A stretch of DNA of 64,000 bases from NCBI RefSeq assembly GCF_017654505.1, contig NC_054542.1:558001-622000 (forward strand), written 5' to 3'. How positions within the stretch are numbered: the stretch's first letter is position 1; the number at the start of each line of letters is the position of its first letter. The stretch is from Polyodon spathula. Its lineage: Eukaryota; Chordata; Actinopteri; Acipenseriformes; Polyodontidae. Below are positions 11,888 through 23,560 of this stretch, piece by piece. The notes under the pieces were generated by a model. The model saw nothing but the letters and a program-made list of their open reading frames with translations. It ran no database searches and was not told the DNA's origin. The position numbers and the translations under genes were made by a program.

Positions 11888-13666
11888 TTTTATTTCAAAA
11901 TAATAAACCTATTTTCAGGAACACAAATAAAGATATTTGAATGGTGGTGAGACAAAGATTTACATTAATATTCTTCAGTCCCTGTAATAATTGTTGATAG
12001 GTTTCATCAATAAAATAAGATTTTTATTCTGTGATCTACCTAAATGCATTCTAGGTTCCTGTAACAAAAATATAAAAGTATACGCAGAGATACAACACTA
12101 TTTTCCCTCAGTACTCCTGTTAATTTCTAATGACACATGATACAATATCACTGTGTATGCACACACAACAGTGCTATTAACCAGCTGTTTCTGAACTACT
12201 GTACACTAGATGAAACGTTTGTCAAATTGATTTACCTCAGAATGTATGATTAAATAAATACACAATGTAGCTTAAGCCGAGGGGACACGACACTAGTCTA
12301 CATGTTGGAAGAAAAATGTAGAAAGGGCTACTTTTTTTGTAGAAAGTGACATGCAAGCTACTAATTTCAGGCAGCTTTGTTGCAAGCAACTGATTTTGTA
12401 GAAGCAACATTACATCGTAGAATAAATCAGCCAATGAAAGTGATGTAAAAAGTCATGTGACTAGCTTCTTCACTGGTGAAACATACCCCCAAAGAAAGAG
12501 TGAATGTGAAGCCGGTGTGGGATTTGTCAGCGAGACTCTCCTTACCGATTTTTTTAGGGTGATTTGTTTTCCTTTTTTTTTTTTTTTTTTTTAATAGGTG
12601 GTATAGGCAAGTAAACAAGTGTAAATCGGTCCATTCCTGGCAGTTAATGCCATGAGGTCTAGTGGCACGGTATTACAGTCGACACACCTATTGTTATATT
12701 CCTTGAACAAAATGACTTACTATGATGAACCGTTTTTAACATAATGTTGTGTCTGGCATTATAGTCTATTAGAAATGATAAAATAAAAGCTGGTCTGGTA
12801 CCGACACTGAAGCATTAGAACATTCATGTTAAACTGCAGCGGTATGTTAACTGTATATCTTACATTTTTGTTCCCAAGTGGTGTTTTCAGTGGTTATTTT
12901 TGTCTCAAATAAAAGCTTTCATTGATACAACTTAATAGTAATGAGTAAAGCAAGTCCTACTTTTTGTTTAAAACTGTTTGTTGAATAGTGTCCCCTGAAA
13001 TTTGAAGCAACAATGTAGTAGCAACAGATTTAATTCTACATTTTCTAGCAACATGTAGACTAGCGTTCCCTTGGCTTTAGTCCAACAAACAGTACATTAT
13101 CAAATATAGAGTATTCAGTAAATAAGGGTCATTCCACCTTAAGTAAGACAAAGTGTGTGTTGACATATTGACATCTGCTCTGTGAAATTCAAATAGATCT
13201 GAACCCAGTAAAACTTCTAGAACATTTCATATGCCTCCAGACAGTTCTGGGGCATTACAGGAAGGCAGCCTAGGCTTCTGGATTGATCTACAGTGTTCCA
13301 TGTGGAAAACATTCTCCATGATTATCCTATTTAAAACTTTATTCTGACAATGTTCGAAGCAGTTTGTTTTGGGTTACTTTTTAAAGCAATCGTCACCATT
13401 TGCAAGGTTCAAGTTGCAAAATACTGTACAAAACAATGACAGTTGCTTGAAATGTGATTTAAAAAATTGCTTCTAAAGTTGCTGTAAAGTTGACCCGTGT
13501 TTCATGAAATTTATAGTATATAAACTTTTGCAGTTTGAAAAGTAGAATGGGTCTCCAAGGTGACCTGAGATTTAGCAGTAATGATGGGGTGGCATGCTGG
13601 AGTAGCCCTGGTGACTCAGGATGTCCTGTTCCCTGTGTGGGATACAGCCGTTCATTCTGCATTCTG
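11330..13666 (+). other. THSD1 and FGL1-like 3' UTRs and convergent intergenic region
   Basis: This noncoding stretch separates two tail-to-tail genes. An AATAAA at 11444-11449 is a candidate THSD1 poly(A) signal. On the minus strand an AATAAA at 13343-13338 is a candidate for the FGL1-like gene, about 325 bases past its stop. An (ATT)n run lies near 11848-11885. A terminal-inverted-repeat element occupies 12272-13079. Nothing else is recognised. Confidence 0.55.
12272..13079. mobile_element. Putative nonautonomous DNA element with ~45-bp terminal inverted repeats
   Basis: The left end (from 12272) and the reverse complement of the right end (to 13079) share AAGCC[G/A]AGGG, then CTAGTCTACATGTTG, then GAAAAATGTAGAA or a close variant. 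The interior has no transposase. The left tip abuts TTAA and the right tip TTTA, which could be a degraded 4-base target duplication, but superfamily assignment is uncertain. Confidence 0.55.
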
Positions 13667-16600
13667 CTAGATCGAGCCCCCGTCTCCACTCCCCAGGCTG
13701 TCCATGAAGTACGGAGGCCTGACCTTCATGGTTGTGAATTTCAGGGAGTGCCACCACCCCCGCCAGGTGAACCAGAGGACCCCGTTATCGTGTTTGGCTT
13801 TGTATTCACCTCTCTTGTAGTACTTCCCATTCAGGTTGGCTGCATGACACCTCAACAGCAAAAAAACAAAAACAAACGTGGTTTACAATTTAGCAATTAA
13901 TCAAAGAACCTTAAAAAAAAAAAAAAAACATTTTCCATCTTCAGCAAATGCAGATTTAGTTGATAAACAATTTTTAAATATCCTCATGTGGTTTAAAACA
14001 TCCACAGAACCCTGTGATGGAATGCATAAAGTCATATTATTCCAATTTGTGTGTACAGTAGATATTATTATTATTACTATTATTATTATTATTATTATTA
14101 TTATTAGGCATCCCCATAAGGGGGAAGGGGGGAGGGGGGGGTTGTATGAGTTAAAGTTGTCAAATATGGCAACTTCACATTTTTAGTCTTGTGGAAACTC
14201 TGCAGACAAAATGTAACAGCATCCTCCACATTGACGTGACCCAAGATGGCTGCCACATTGAAGTCATGTAACTTTTTAGTTTTCGGATGATAGCCCTAAC
14301 TCTTTGAGACCCTTCATACTCAGTACACAGGTGTAGTCTGTGATTCTCACGCCCAAGTTCGATCATAGGTGACGCAGGGCGAAATTCATTGTAAATAGTG
14401 TGTGTGGGAGTTTAAGGTTTGCAGGGATGGGGTTAAATCTGTCCCTGCCAACAACCACAGGTGTGGCCATTCCCCAATTAGCACTCAATTACCTAATTAC
14501 GTTCCCAGACACACTGTTTACATTGATGGCTTTCGCGATGCCAATATGGTGTCGTTCAACAAATATTATACACTTTACAGCTACGTAGACTCAGTACAGC
14601 TTGAGTTATTTTCTTAATATTTGGTACACAGCTGTATTCGTCGATGTTCTTACTTAAAGAGTAAGTAACAGGGTTCCGAAAAATTTAGCGTTACACAACC
14701 CTACGTGCTGCTACAACTGTTTAAATAACACACCTGTAGTTTTTCTTTTCATTTTTAACATCCTGACAACTTTTACGTTTATAGCTTTAAAGTCTGTTTC
14801 AAAGCTTTATTTAAAATGTCCGCTCTAGTGCACTGGGGTTTGAGATCTGTCCTCTAAATCACCACAGGAAGAGTGATTTAAAAAACATAACACATGCTCT
14901 GGCTTTTCGGGATCAGTGCACTAGAGTGGACAATTTGAAAAGCCCTTTGAAACAGACTTTAAACTGATAAGTAGAAAACGTCTGGATGTTAAAGAAAAGA
15001 AAACTTGCTGGTACGCTATTTAAACAGCTGTATAATAATAATAAACCTCTTCTGCTGCATATCAGTGATACAGAGCACATGCTTTCACTAGGGTCTTTAT
15101 ACTGTTTGTGTGTGTTGGGAGAGCAGATGGTATTGTGTTTCTCTCCATAAAGTTCCATTACAGGTAGGGTTGCCTCCTGGCCCCATAATTCCGGAACACT
15201 TTGGGACGGGACATGGTTTTTAAGTTGCCCTTAAACTGAAAGCAATAAACACGTGAATTGAGCACTAAGCACTTGCTTAATTTACACTGCTTCTAAATTA
15301 TCCGAATCAATGTGATAATACAAATCTTACAAAATAAAAAAAAGCATCTTGAATAAACATGTGTGTAGGTTTATTCAAGATATTTATTTTTATTTTGTAC
15401 AAAATGATATTTCAGTTCTCAATATTTAAAATATGCTATTTATATCCAAATTAAATAACAACGCTGATCCAGTGTTCACGCTGTCTGGTGTCAGGAATAG
15501 TGAACAGCTGCTCAGTATTAATGATTTCAGTGGGAGGTGGTGATACACTATTAGAAACTATAAAAAAAAAAACTTTATATATATATATTTTAAAACTATT
15601 AATAAAATAAATAAATATTGATGATGTACTTATTTATTTATTTCATTTGTTAAACGCTATTATTGTATTGTCATGCTGCCTCAAGATAATTAATCACCAG
15701 AATTAATTTAGCAAATGGTTTAGGGCTCAATTCACATGTTGATTTCCTTCAGTTTAAAGGCAACTTAAAAAGCCTGTTCTGTCTCACAGTGTTCCGGAAT
15801 TATGGGGCCAGGTGGCAACCCTAATTATAGGTGATGTCCAGAGAACATGAACCGCTACAGTGCCACATTCGTGTTTAACTTCAATCAATGACACAAGCTT
15901 TGCACACTTCTGGGAATAGTTCACTTAACAAACTTCAGCTGGCCAGGCGCCCTCGAGGTCCAGCTGAGATTTCTCCAGGGTTCAACATGTGAAAACGGGT
16001 AAATGACTGCGGGAAAGGTGCTCATTCTTGATTTTCAATAACATTTTCCATTTTCAACAACATTTGAGATTTTCACTTTAATTTCGTCATATAATGATGT
16101 TGTTATCTATTAGGTTTTTACCTGTTAAACCACCAGCCTCCTTTGTTCTCTTTAGCGCAGTTGCCCTGTGTGAATCTGTCGTGGTCTGAGTCAGGGGTGC
16201 TGAACTGCATGCTGTTGTGTGATGCAGACCACTGCTGTTCCACATTGCCTCCTCCCGACAGTGCGTCACCAGCAGTTCCGCTGTAGAGGCCAAACTGCAG
16301 CCTGTAGTTATCCTGAAATACATGAAAAATAACAAATGCAGCGAACCCTGAACTAACTGACAGCACCTGTGGCTGTGATTACTGGTGGCTTCTTATTCAA
16401 GGCACTCCTATAGTTCAGGTGACCACACAGAAAGGCTTTACTCTGTCACTATGAGCTAATTATCCTCTGGTGAGAAAAGGGATTTTTTCTCTGCCTCTAG
16501 TTCCATTTTTCTTCTTTGTTTTGCTGCTTTACCATGAAATGTGCAACGTGATGAAATAAGATCTGGAAGTACTGTTATGGATTTCTATATCGGATGCACA

Positions 16601-19600
16601 ATGAACTTCACAAATATGCCACTAGGTGTCACTGCAGCTACTAATTTTGCTTTGTGTTTTCGGCAGATAAGATTAATATACAAATGAAAACTGTAGCCCA
16701 TCATTTTTTTTTTTTTTACCTTTTTGGTCAGATTACACATCACATCCTGAATTCAAGTGAATACTTAAAACACTATCACACATTATTTTGTAAAATTTTA
16801 CCCCACACCCCTTTCAATCCTTTATCTAACCTATTGTAAACAATAGTGCATATTAATGCAATATATTGTGGTAGGGGACTCAAAATACACATACATGATT
16901 TCCTGTTCCCTGTGTAAATCAGTAATTGCATTATCTTACACTTTAAGAATATTCTATATGGTATGTTTATTTAGGCTACATGCAATAGAAACAATCAGGC
17001 TGAAGTGTAGAAAACAACGCAAAATATTTGTATACATTTAACTTACAGGTTTAAGAGCAGCATATCAAAGTTGTAAATTGCAAACCTACGAGTTGCCCCC
17101 CATCCTGTTGCCATTAGGGGTTAATTCATGTAATATAATGTGCTACCTGGTGGTCATTGAAGGGATTTCACCATTCAATTATTTCTTTAAAATAATGAAG
17201 GGGTAGCTATGGCAACTTGTGTGGTTACATTTAAATGGTCACCACTGTATACCCTGTAAATGCATCCCTTTCTAAAATCAATATATAAAACAATAAACGA
17301 TAATGACCAGGTCACCTCCCTAATAATGAATCATGTGTATAAAAATTATTCTTGATCTTTGGACATTCTGTAGAGAACATTTCACAGTGTTCACCAGACT
17401 ATGTGGTACATTTACAAATTCAGTTACATTATTAACCAGACCTTTTCAGCAGCAATTCTGAAGTTTTCATAGAATGCGTGAGCCTCTGCCCCTTTCCAGT
17501 CCATAAGCTCTATCTTCATCAAACTGCTCTCTGGTGTATAAAAAGGCAAGTGAAGACCACAAGACTGCCTACAGTAACAATTAAGCTATACCAGTGAACA
17601 GCAGAGATATGCAGACCTGCAGAAACACAATGCCGCTACATGCATTTTATCTGATATATTTTCTTTCTTCATTAAACTATTAGAGATTGTTGTTCAAAGA
17701 CAACACAAGTATAAAGCAGGAATAGTACCAGTATCAAAATGTATTTTTGTAGAAGATAAAGAAAACATTATTTAAATAACTGAAGAGTTAAAGCTTTGTG
17801 CATACCAGCATACTTCTTGTATAGTGCAAGGTTTTAAATAATATTTGTAAAAATAATACATAATGTAGCCTCATTGTAATCTGAACCAGTTTCTCAGTAT
17901 TTATGATAATCTGTACTATACTAAAATATCTTGTCCAGCCCTTCTTTTGGTTTTGCTATTTCATCAACAATTGATAACAACTGTTTCTACAGGCATACAG
18001 AGATAACATATGAATTTGTTTGACCAGTTTTACTGGCATTATTTAGTTATTTCCTACAGTGATCTTACCACCCAAGAGAAGTGCATACATGTGTTCATTG
18101 CCCAGCCAATGCTCATCGTTCTTCGTTTTAAAATGGCCAAACCCATCTTTGTAATCACTCCACCCTCTAAAAAGGAGAACAATAATGCAGTTGGCTTTAT
18201 GAATTGGTTGTACACCAATAGGTGACTGTCTGTCCATGTTTAAGAGGTGTATACCAGTAACTGCATCTATGAACTAATTCCTAATTCTATTTTTCTCCTC
18301 GGTTACAAAGCTGTAAATATGTTTAGTTTGAGTGAGGACATATAAAATATTTTAGAAGTTATTCAATTAAGCATTAATAACCTCCTCAGCAGACATAACT
18401 AACACAAGGACATCTACAGCTCCTTTACTTAACAGGCGATGTATTGTTTTATGAACAAAACATTCTGAAAATCAAATAAGGTAGTTTTCTGTTGAAGTGG
18501 TATTCATTTGGTAATTCCAAAAGGGACATCGGTCATAAGCTGTGCCAATATTATTTTTTTTTGCTGAAGAAAGCCTTGAACTAAAGTGACTGCAAATATA
18601 TTCATCATGGTGTTGAGAAAGGCAAATGCTGTACCTGTTAAAATCCACCTTTCCATTTCTCCTCCGTTGCAGGACAGTCCACCCGCCCCCATCCTCCATG
18701 TCGCAGTACACAAGGAAAGGCTCAGCAGCAGTCTTGGGTTTGATCCGATAGTACCCACTTGGAGCCTTCTGTCTGTCATACAACATAGAGCAATCTGCAT
18801 GGGACGAAACTCAGAGTCAAGCCAAACTTTACTGCTCTAACCTGTTACAGTGTAAGAACCTACCACTACTCCTTTCACTGTCAAGAAGCAATGAAGGCAG
18901 CAATCAAAAATGACAACTTGAATCAACACAGTATGTAGTACTCAGACCTAGCTCTCCAAGTACCCCCAGCAGCCATTCTTTCAACATGTAATTAGATACT
19001 TATTTCAAAGATAATCTCCATGAAATTATTCAAACAGAAGAAACAATGTTGATTCCTTGTTGTTAGATTGTTTCTAATTATTATTTTTAAATGTAAACAT
19101 CTAAACTAGTCTCAAATATATATTTTAGAAAACATCTAATCAGATCAATTATTCAACGAAATGCAGAAAAAAAGTTAGGCAAGTATGAGGTAAAACTAGA
19201 ATTAGACAAACATTTCACAGTACATTGAAAATGGGCAAAACATTTGCCAACTTGAAATGGTTTTTTATACTTCTACCTTCATTTTATAATTCATTTCTAC
19301 CTTTGTTTTATAATCCACTTCTACCTTTGTGTTATAATTCACTTCTACCTTCGTGTTATAATTCACTTCTACCTTCGTTTTATAATTCACTTCTACCTTT
19401 GTGTTATAATTCACTTCTACTTTCGTGTTATAATTCACTTCTACCTTCGTGTTATAATTCACTTCTACCTTCGTGTTATAATTCACTTCTACCTTCATTT
19501 TATAATTCAGATCTACCTTTGTTTTATAATTCACTTCTACCTTTGTGTTATAATTCACTTCTACCTTCATTTTATAATTCAGATCTACCTTTGTTTTATA

Positions 19601-20972
19601 ATTCACTTCTACCTTTGTGTTATAATTCACTTTTACCTTCATTTTATAATTTACTTCTACCTTCGTTTTATAATTTACTGTAAAATGTAAGGATGAAACT
19701 CAGGGCTACTGTATTTGGGAGCAGAGCATTAAGATTGCACTTTGACTCAGGACCATGCTTGCCAAAGCAGTGGGTGTTTGCTCTTTATGTACAAATACTG
19801 CACAGAAGCTCTAATACAGTAGCACATGGCAGGGATAGTGTACAATGGTACTACAGCAAATTACCAGTGTGTATTGGTTCGTTCCATTGTATCTGCAGTT
19901 GTGCTACCATTGCCCTTATATTGTTATAGCAGCATATAGTATGGCGCCACTTCATTGCCACCGCTGGTCAGTCAGCTTTAATACCCACCATGGTCATAGA
20001 CAATGAGGTTCCCACTGGTGGTTGGCAGAAGCGTTATGTGTTCATTTGTTTGCTTGGTTGAATTTTGTGAAAGCACCCGACTGTACATCCAGCTGTTTTC
20101 TGTGAGTTCCTTCATCTGCCACTCTCCGATCAGTAACTGATTCTGTAGACCTTTAATCGTGTGCTGGAGTTCGGAGATGTCTAACAAGCACGATTCGCTT
20201 TCCTGTGGGCAGAACACTGATGTATTTAGCCAAACATGTTCTTCCTTTATATTAGTTTCTTATTAAAGAAGTATAGATACCCAAAATATCAACTGCTGTT
20301 TTGCTTTCAAGATTTCCAGTGTGGAAGAAAACATATTTCCTTTTAAAGGTGAAGTCCCTACAGCTTTACTATTGATTTTCCTTGCCTTTTTAGGTGCATT
20401 GGATGTACGAGGTGATAACAGTCTTCTGAGTGAATACTAGCTATCTACAAGTTCACTTGATGTGCCCTACTGTTATAGCTCTTAAAAGTCAAGTGGTTTG
20501 GTCTCTGAGTCCTTTCCTAGTTAAAACACTGCTGGGCACATGCTATGCTGTCCTGCTCCATGACATCCTCTGAAAGAAACACTGAGTCCAGCACACAGAA
20601 CTAATGGACTCTAGTACCAGCAGATCAGCATGGAGGAGGATACTCTGCAGTGATGTATCTTCAGAGGTTAAGGAATAAAGCTGAACTAAACCAGAGGCTG
20701 TTGAGGTTAGTGAGAATTGTACTTAATCTAACTGAGGGAACGAAACTGATTGAAATAAAAGTAGAAGCTGGAGTGATTAAAGGCCCTGTTATACAATAAT
20801 GGATATAAAACAAAGCTGCATATAGTATACCTTTATTCAGTATAGTATATTATACACAGGAGTTAGTAAAAGACAATTGTCTAATAAACCTAGCACATGG
20901 TGCTGTACATACTGAAGGTCTGGGTGCAGCAGTAGCTTGGCTCACAATAAGCAGAAACAACATCAGCGTCAT
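13667..20972 (-). CDS. FGL1-like secreted fibrinogen-domain protein, complete
   Basis: Seven coding exons on the minus strand join in phase: 20972-20913, 20202-19989, 18794-18635, 18166-18069, 17530-17442, 16312-16122 and 13850-13667. They give 331 residues (human FGL1 is 312). Exon 1 is a signal peptide (MTLMLFLLIVSQATA). Exon 2 is a heptad-like coiled-coil segment (ISELQHTIKGLQNQLL) with one N-linked site. Residues 92-331 form a fibrinogen C-terminal domain: CSMLYDRQKAPSGYYRIKP, YCDMEDGGGWTVLQRR, DGFGHF, YSGTAGDAL, the calcium loop DSDHDRF (residues 248-254), GGWWFNRCHAANLNGKYY, then WRGWWHSLKFTTMKVRP. Exon order and phases resemble FGL1. FGL1 in mammals is a liver-secreted protein and LAG3 ligand; whether this is the FGL1 ortholog or a separate fish paralog cannot be told here. 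Intron 2 carries a 24-bp minisatellite and intron 6 carries transposon copies. Confidence 0.88.
14119..14142 (+). repeat. G-rich tract next to an (ATT)n microsatellite
   Basis: An (ATT)n run at about 14066-14106 is followed by G runs of five, six and eight separated by AA and A. It lies in the last intron of the FGL1-like gene, on the strand opposite to transcription. It is a possible quadruplex former if the longest run supplies two G columns. Confidence 0.6.
14712..15037. repeat. Foldback inverted repeat (~130-bp arms)
   Basis: The left arm (about 14712-14843) and the reverse complement of the right arm (about 14911-15037) align over AACTGTTTAAATA, TTTCTTTTC, TAACATCC, then TTTAAAGTCTGTTTCAAA and CTCTAGTGCACTG. 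The loop is about 67 bases. No coding content is seen. It may be a MITE or a foldback remnant in the last intron of the FGL1-like gene. Confidence 0.7.
15165..15823. mobile_element. Nonautonomous hAT-like element with 8-bp target duplication
   Basis: A 659-base element has near-identical inverted ends: TAGGGTTGCC, then CTGGCCCCATAATTCCGGAA, then CTTTTTAAGTTGCC or a close variant, with similarity reaching about 100 bases inward. It is flanked by ATTACAGG (15157-15164) and ATTATAGG (15824-15831), which match at 7 of 8 positions and give the 8-base target duplication typical of hAT elements. The interior is AT-rich with no transposase. It includes a 13-bp perfect hairpin at 15347-15382. It lies in the last intron of the FGL1-like gene. 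Confidence 0.85.
19267..19680. repeat. 24-bp tandem minisatellite (about 17 copies)
   Basis: The unit is close to ACTTCTACCTT, then YG or CA, then TKTTATAATTC, repeated about 17 times head to tail. Because 24 is a multiple of three and few units hold stops, both strands read through: NSLLPSFY-type octapeptides on + and NYKTKVEV-type on -. It sits in intron 2 of the FGL1-like gene, away from splice sites, so it is treated as noncoding. Confidence 0.95.
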
Positions 20973-21879
20973 GTCTTCTCCTTTAGATTGCAAAAAGATG
21001 TATTTTAACAGCATTCATTTAACATCTCAGTGCATTCCAGCTATCTACACAGCTCCAAACACGTTCAAGCAGTTCAAAGAGACAGTTTAGCACAAACAAA
21101 ATCTGTAGTATTTTCTCAATGGGGTCCAAAGACCCCACAGAAAAAGGTTGGTTCAAACAATTGGGTGGAATCCAGGCTCAGGCCACATAATCTTTGTAAG
21201 TTTACATCAGAGACTTACTTTTTCTCCTGCAATATAAAGACCGTCATAACCCTGTTAAATTGTGTATCTGTCATTTCAATGCATAATAGACAATCGGTAT
21301 GAAGATGAATGAACATTATCTTTACAATGCAGTTTAAGACCAGTACAGATGATATCAGGACCAACATCTGGAGCTTCTACATTAATAAAAAAATACACAT
21401 ACACTTACCTTTACATGAAAGGCATGGGCGGATGGGTTCTAAACTACAGCATGGAATATTCCCTTGGAAGCCTATGAGTGGTAAATAAATGCTTATTTAT
21501 TTCACTTCTTATATGTCATGCTCCTCGTTCCACATGGATCACATTAGAACTGTAGATGATATTACATCACTGCAAATACCAGGTTAGTCTTGGTCTCACC
21601 AGCCAAAAAATACATTTACAAAAATCAACGGGTTATATTTTCAAAGCATGTAACTTTAAAAACATATTTTTTTTAAAGGAGAACAACTGTAACAAAAAAA
21701 AATAATAATAATCAAGGTCTCTTTGAAATTATTTGTATTTATATTATTTTTTTTAATTAGTTTTTTTTTCTTTTTCTAAATTATTTTACCCCTTTTTTTC
21801 CCAAGCCGACTGCCTATACCCAGCCCCTGAAGGACAAAGGCCAGACCTGTAGGTTTCTGCTGGAGTTCACTGGGCTCCT

Positions 21880-22200
21880 GGACATTTTCAAACAAGAAAA
21901 TATACACCTGTGCATTACGCTGAAGGGATTAAGAAATTATTTTGATGCTGGTGAATGTCTGAAATGTCTTTGCCTCAGACAGCTTGGATTTAGGTTGCAG
22001 TGTATGTTAATGTTCCTTTATTGTAATAATATGCCAAAGGCTAGAATTGTTTTTACTGTATGCTTTATCACTATTTTCAAAATATTGCTGCAAAATGTGA
22101 TAATAAAGAAACTTTGTTTTGGCAATAGTTTATCCAAAGCCTGTCTTGCTGAGAGAGACAGGATGAAATGGCACAGTTTGAGAAGTGAAGATCGCCAGAT
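21880..22200 (+). repeat. Diverged direct repeat, copy A
   Basis: Shares with copy B (23215-23560) TTCAAACAAGAA, then AATTAAGAAAT, then AATTGTTTnTACTGTATGCTTT, then AATAAAG, then GGCAATAGTT followed by ATCCAAAGC, then GAGACAGGATGAAAT or a near variant, in the same order and orientation. The AATAAA in each copy could be a poly(A) signal of a retroelement end, but no terminal signature was found. Confidence 0.65.
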
Positions 22201-22575
22201 TTACAGACAAATGAAATTCAATCACTATCTGCAGCTGGAGGCTGCTCAGAAGGTACCACAAGCCTGGATAAAGGAATCCGTATCTTAATGTAATTAATCT
22301 TAGTTAGTCTAATCAACATCACTATCTACAAGGTGTCCAGTAGGATTGCAGCATCTTATCCTGAGATAATACATTTGAAGTTAGTCCTTTTGCATTTTGT
22401 CACAAGCTCTATGAATGGCAGTGGTACTCAACTCTAACCCTCGAGATGTATTCCAGTCCTGGTTTTTATTCTAACCAGGTCCTTTATCCAGGCTGGTAGT
22501 AGCTTCAGACCAGCCTCTAAACTACAGATGGTGATATATCTGTGGCACATTGGCCTGGAGCTTCTTTCAAACAGA

Positions 22576-23016
22576 TCATTTTAGTTTATAACTTGCTAAA
22601 TCCCACCATTCTGTAAACAGTCTTGTTCTATCAAAATCTACTCTAATTTTCATATCTGTAGGGGTATTATTAGTTTTCTTTGGTGGCAGCTTTTCAATGC
22701 AAACAACATTTTTATAACCTCTTTGAATGATCCTATTACTGGCTGTACAATTCTTATAGAAGTGATTGTAAATAGATATTCCCCTGATAACAGGACACTG
22801 CTTTCCAGAAGCCTCCTTGCAAGAGGGGTTCAATGTTCCCTGTAATGTTGCAATATCTGTTGCACTGCACCCATGTAAATATTGAGTTTTTCCATAAAAT
22901 ATTCCTTTGACTACGTATTTCTTTTTTTTTTTTACACTGATTAAACCACAGTTCTTAATTTGTTTCAGTGGTTGCTTCCACATTATTTCTGAAGTGATTA
23001 ATAGTTGTAATCCCAA
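22576..23016 (-). CDS. Unidentified open frame of up to 146 codons
   Basis: I do not recognise this frame. It is open from about 23016 to 22576 on the minus strand; the first ATG is 11 codons in (IMWKQPLKQIKNCG). It has a lysine run from an A tract (KKKKK), five further Cys in the middle (GCSATD, PSCKEASGKQCPV, FYKNCTAS, VVCIEK), two close Asn-x-Thr/Ser candidates and a polar C-terminus. No signal peptide or transmembrane helix is seen. It lies between two direct repeats and upstream of the VSP gene on the other strand. It could be a decayed retroelement segment, a lineage-specific small gene or a chance frame; the poly-A lysine run and lack of clear splice sites argue against confident calling. 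Confidence 0.2.
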   Translation of the reverse strand: MGLQLLITSEIMWKQPLKQIKNCGLISVKKKKKYVVKGIFYGKTQYLHGCSATDIATLQGTLNPSCKEASGKQCPVIRGISIYNHFYKNCTASNRIIQRGYKNVVCIEKLPPKKTNNTPTDMKIRVDFDRTRLFTEWWDLASYKLK

Positions 23017-23214
23017 TTTCTACCAGATTTCCAAGAAATTGCTGCTACAAAGGAAAGGAAAATCAATAAAATGTAGGAATTACTAAATTCAGAACAATAA
23101 ATTGCTTTTCAACAAAATAGGAGTTAATAAAAGGTCGGCGTAATGCTTTTAAAATACTGTATATGATGTTTAAACAATCAGCTTTAAAACAAAGACGCGT
23201 TTCTTATTAGGCTC

Positions 23215-23560
23215 CAAATGTCTTTCTTTCTTAAAACTATATTCAAACAAGAACATAGTAACGAATATGTATTACCAGTCTGCAGGAATTAAGAAATAAT
23301 TTTGCATGCCGATAAATTTGGTTTTCGACAACCTTTTTTTTTAAAAAAAATGGGCAAAAAATAATATGTATAAATATATGAGTCTGGAATTGTTTCTACT
23401 GTATGCTTTGTTCACTATTTGCTAAATACTGCAGCAAGTTGGTAATAAATAAAGTTTGTTGTGGCAATAGTTCATCCAAAGCTACCCTACTTCAACGAGA
23501 GTCAGGATGAAATCGCAGAGTTGGGGATCATAGCTAAGGAAGTGAAAACCGTTGCTTGTG
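23215..23560 (+). repeat. Diverged direct repeat, copy B
   Basis: Second copy of the block at 21880-22200, about 1.34 kb downstream and in the same orientation. It shares the blocks listed there, including an AATAAA followed by GGCAATAGTTCATCCAAAGC. It could instead overlap the 5' end of the VSP transcript. Confidence 0.65.

Noticed and set aside
19267..19680. Regular 24-bp repeats considered as a CRISPR array.
   Set aside because: Units are directly adjacent with no unique spacers, and the context is a vertebrate gene.
19225..19683. Long repetitive open frames on both strands that could be read as octapeptide-repeat proteins.
   Set aside because: They are a by-product of a 24-bp tandem repeat (a multiple of three) in an intron.
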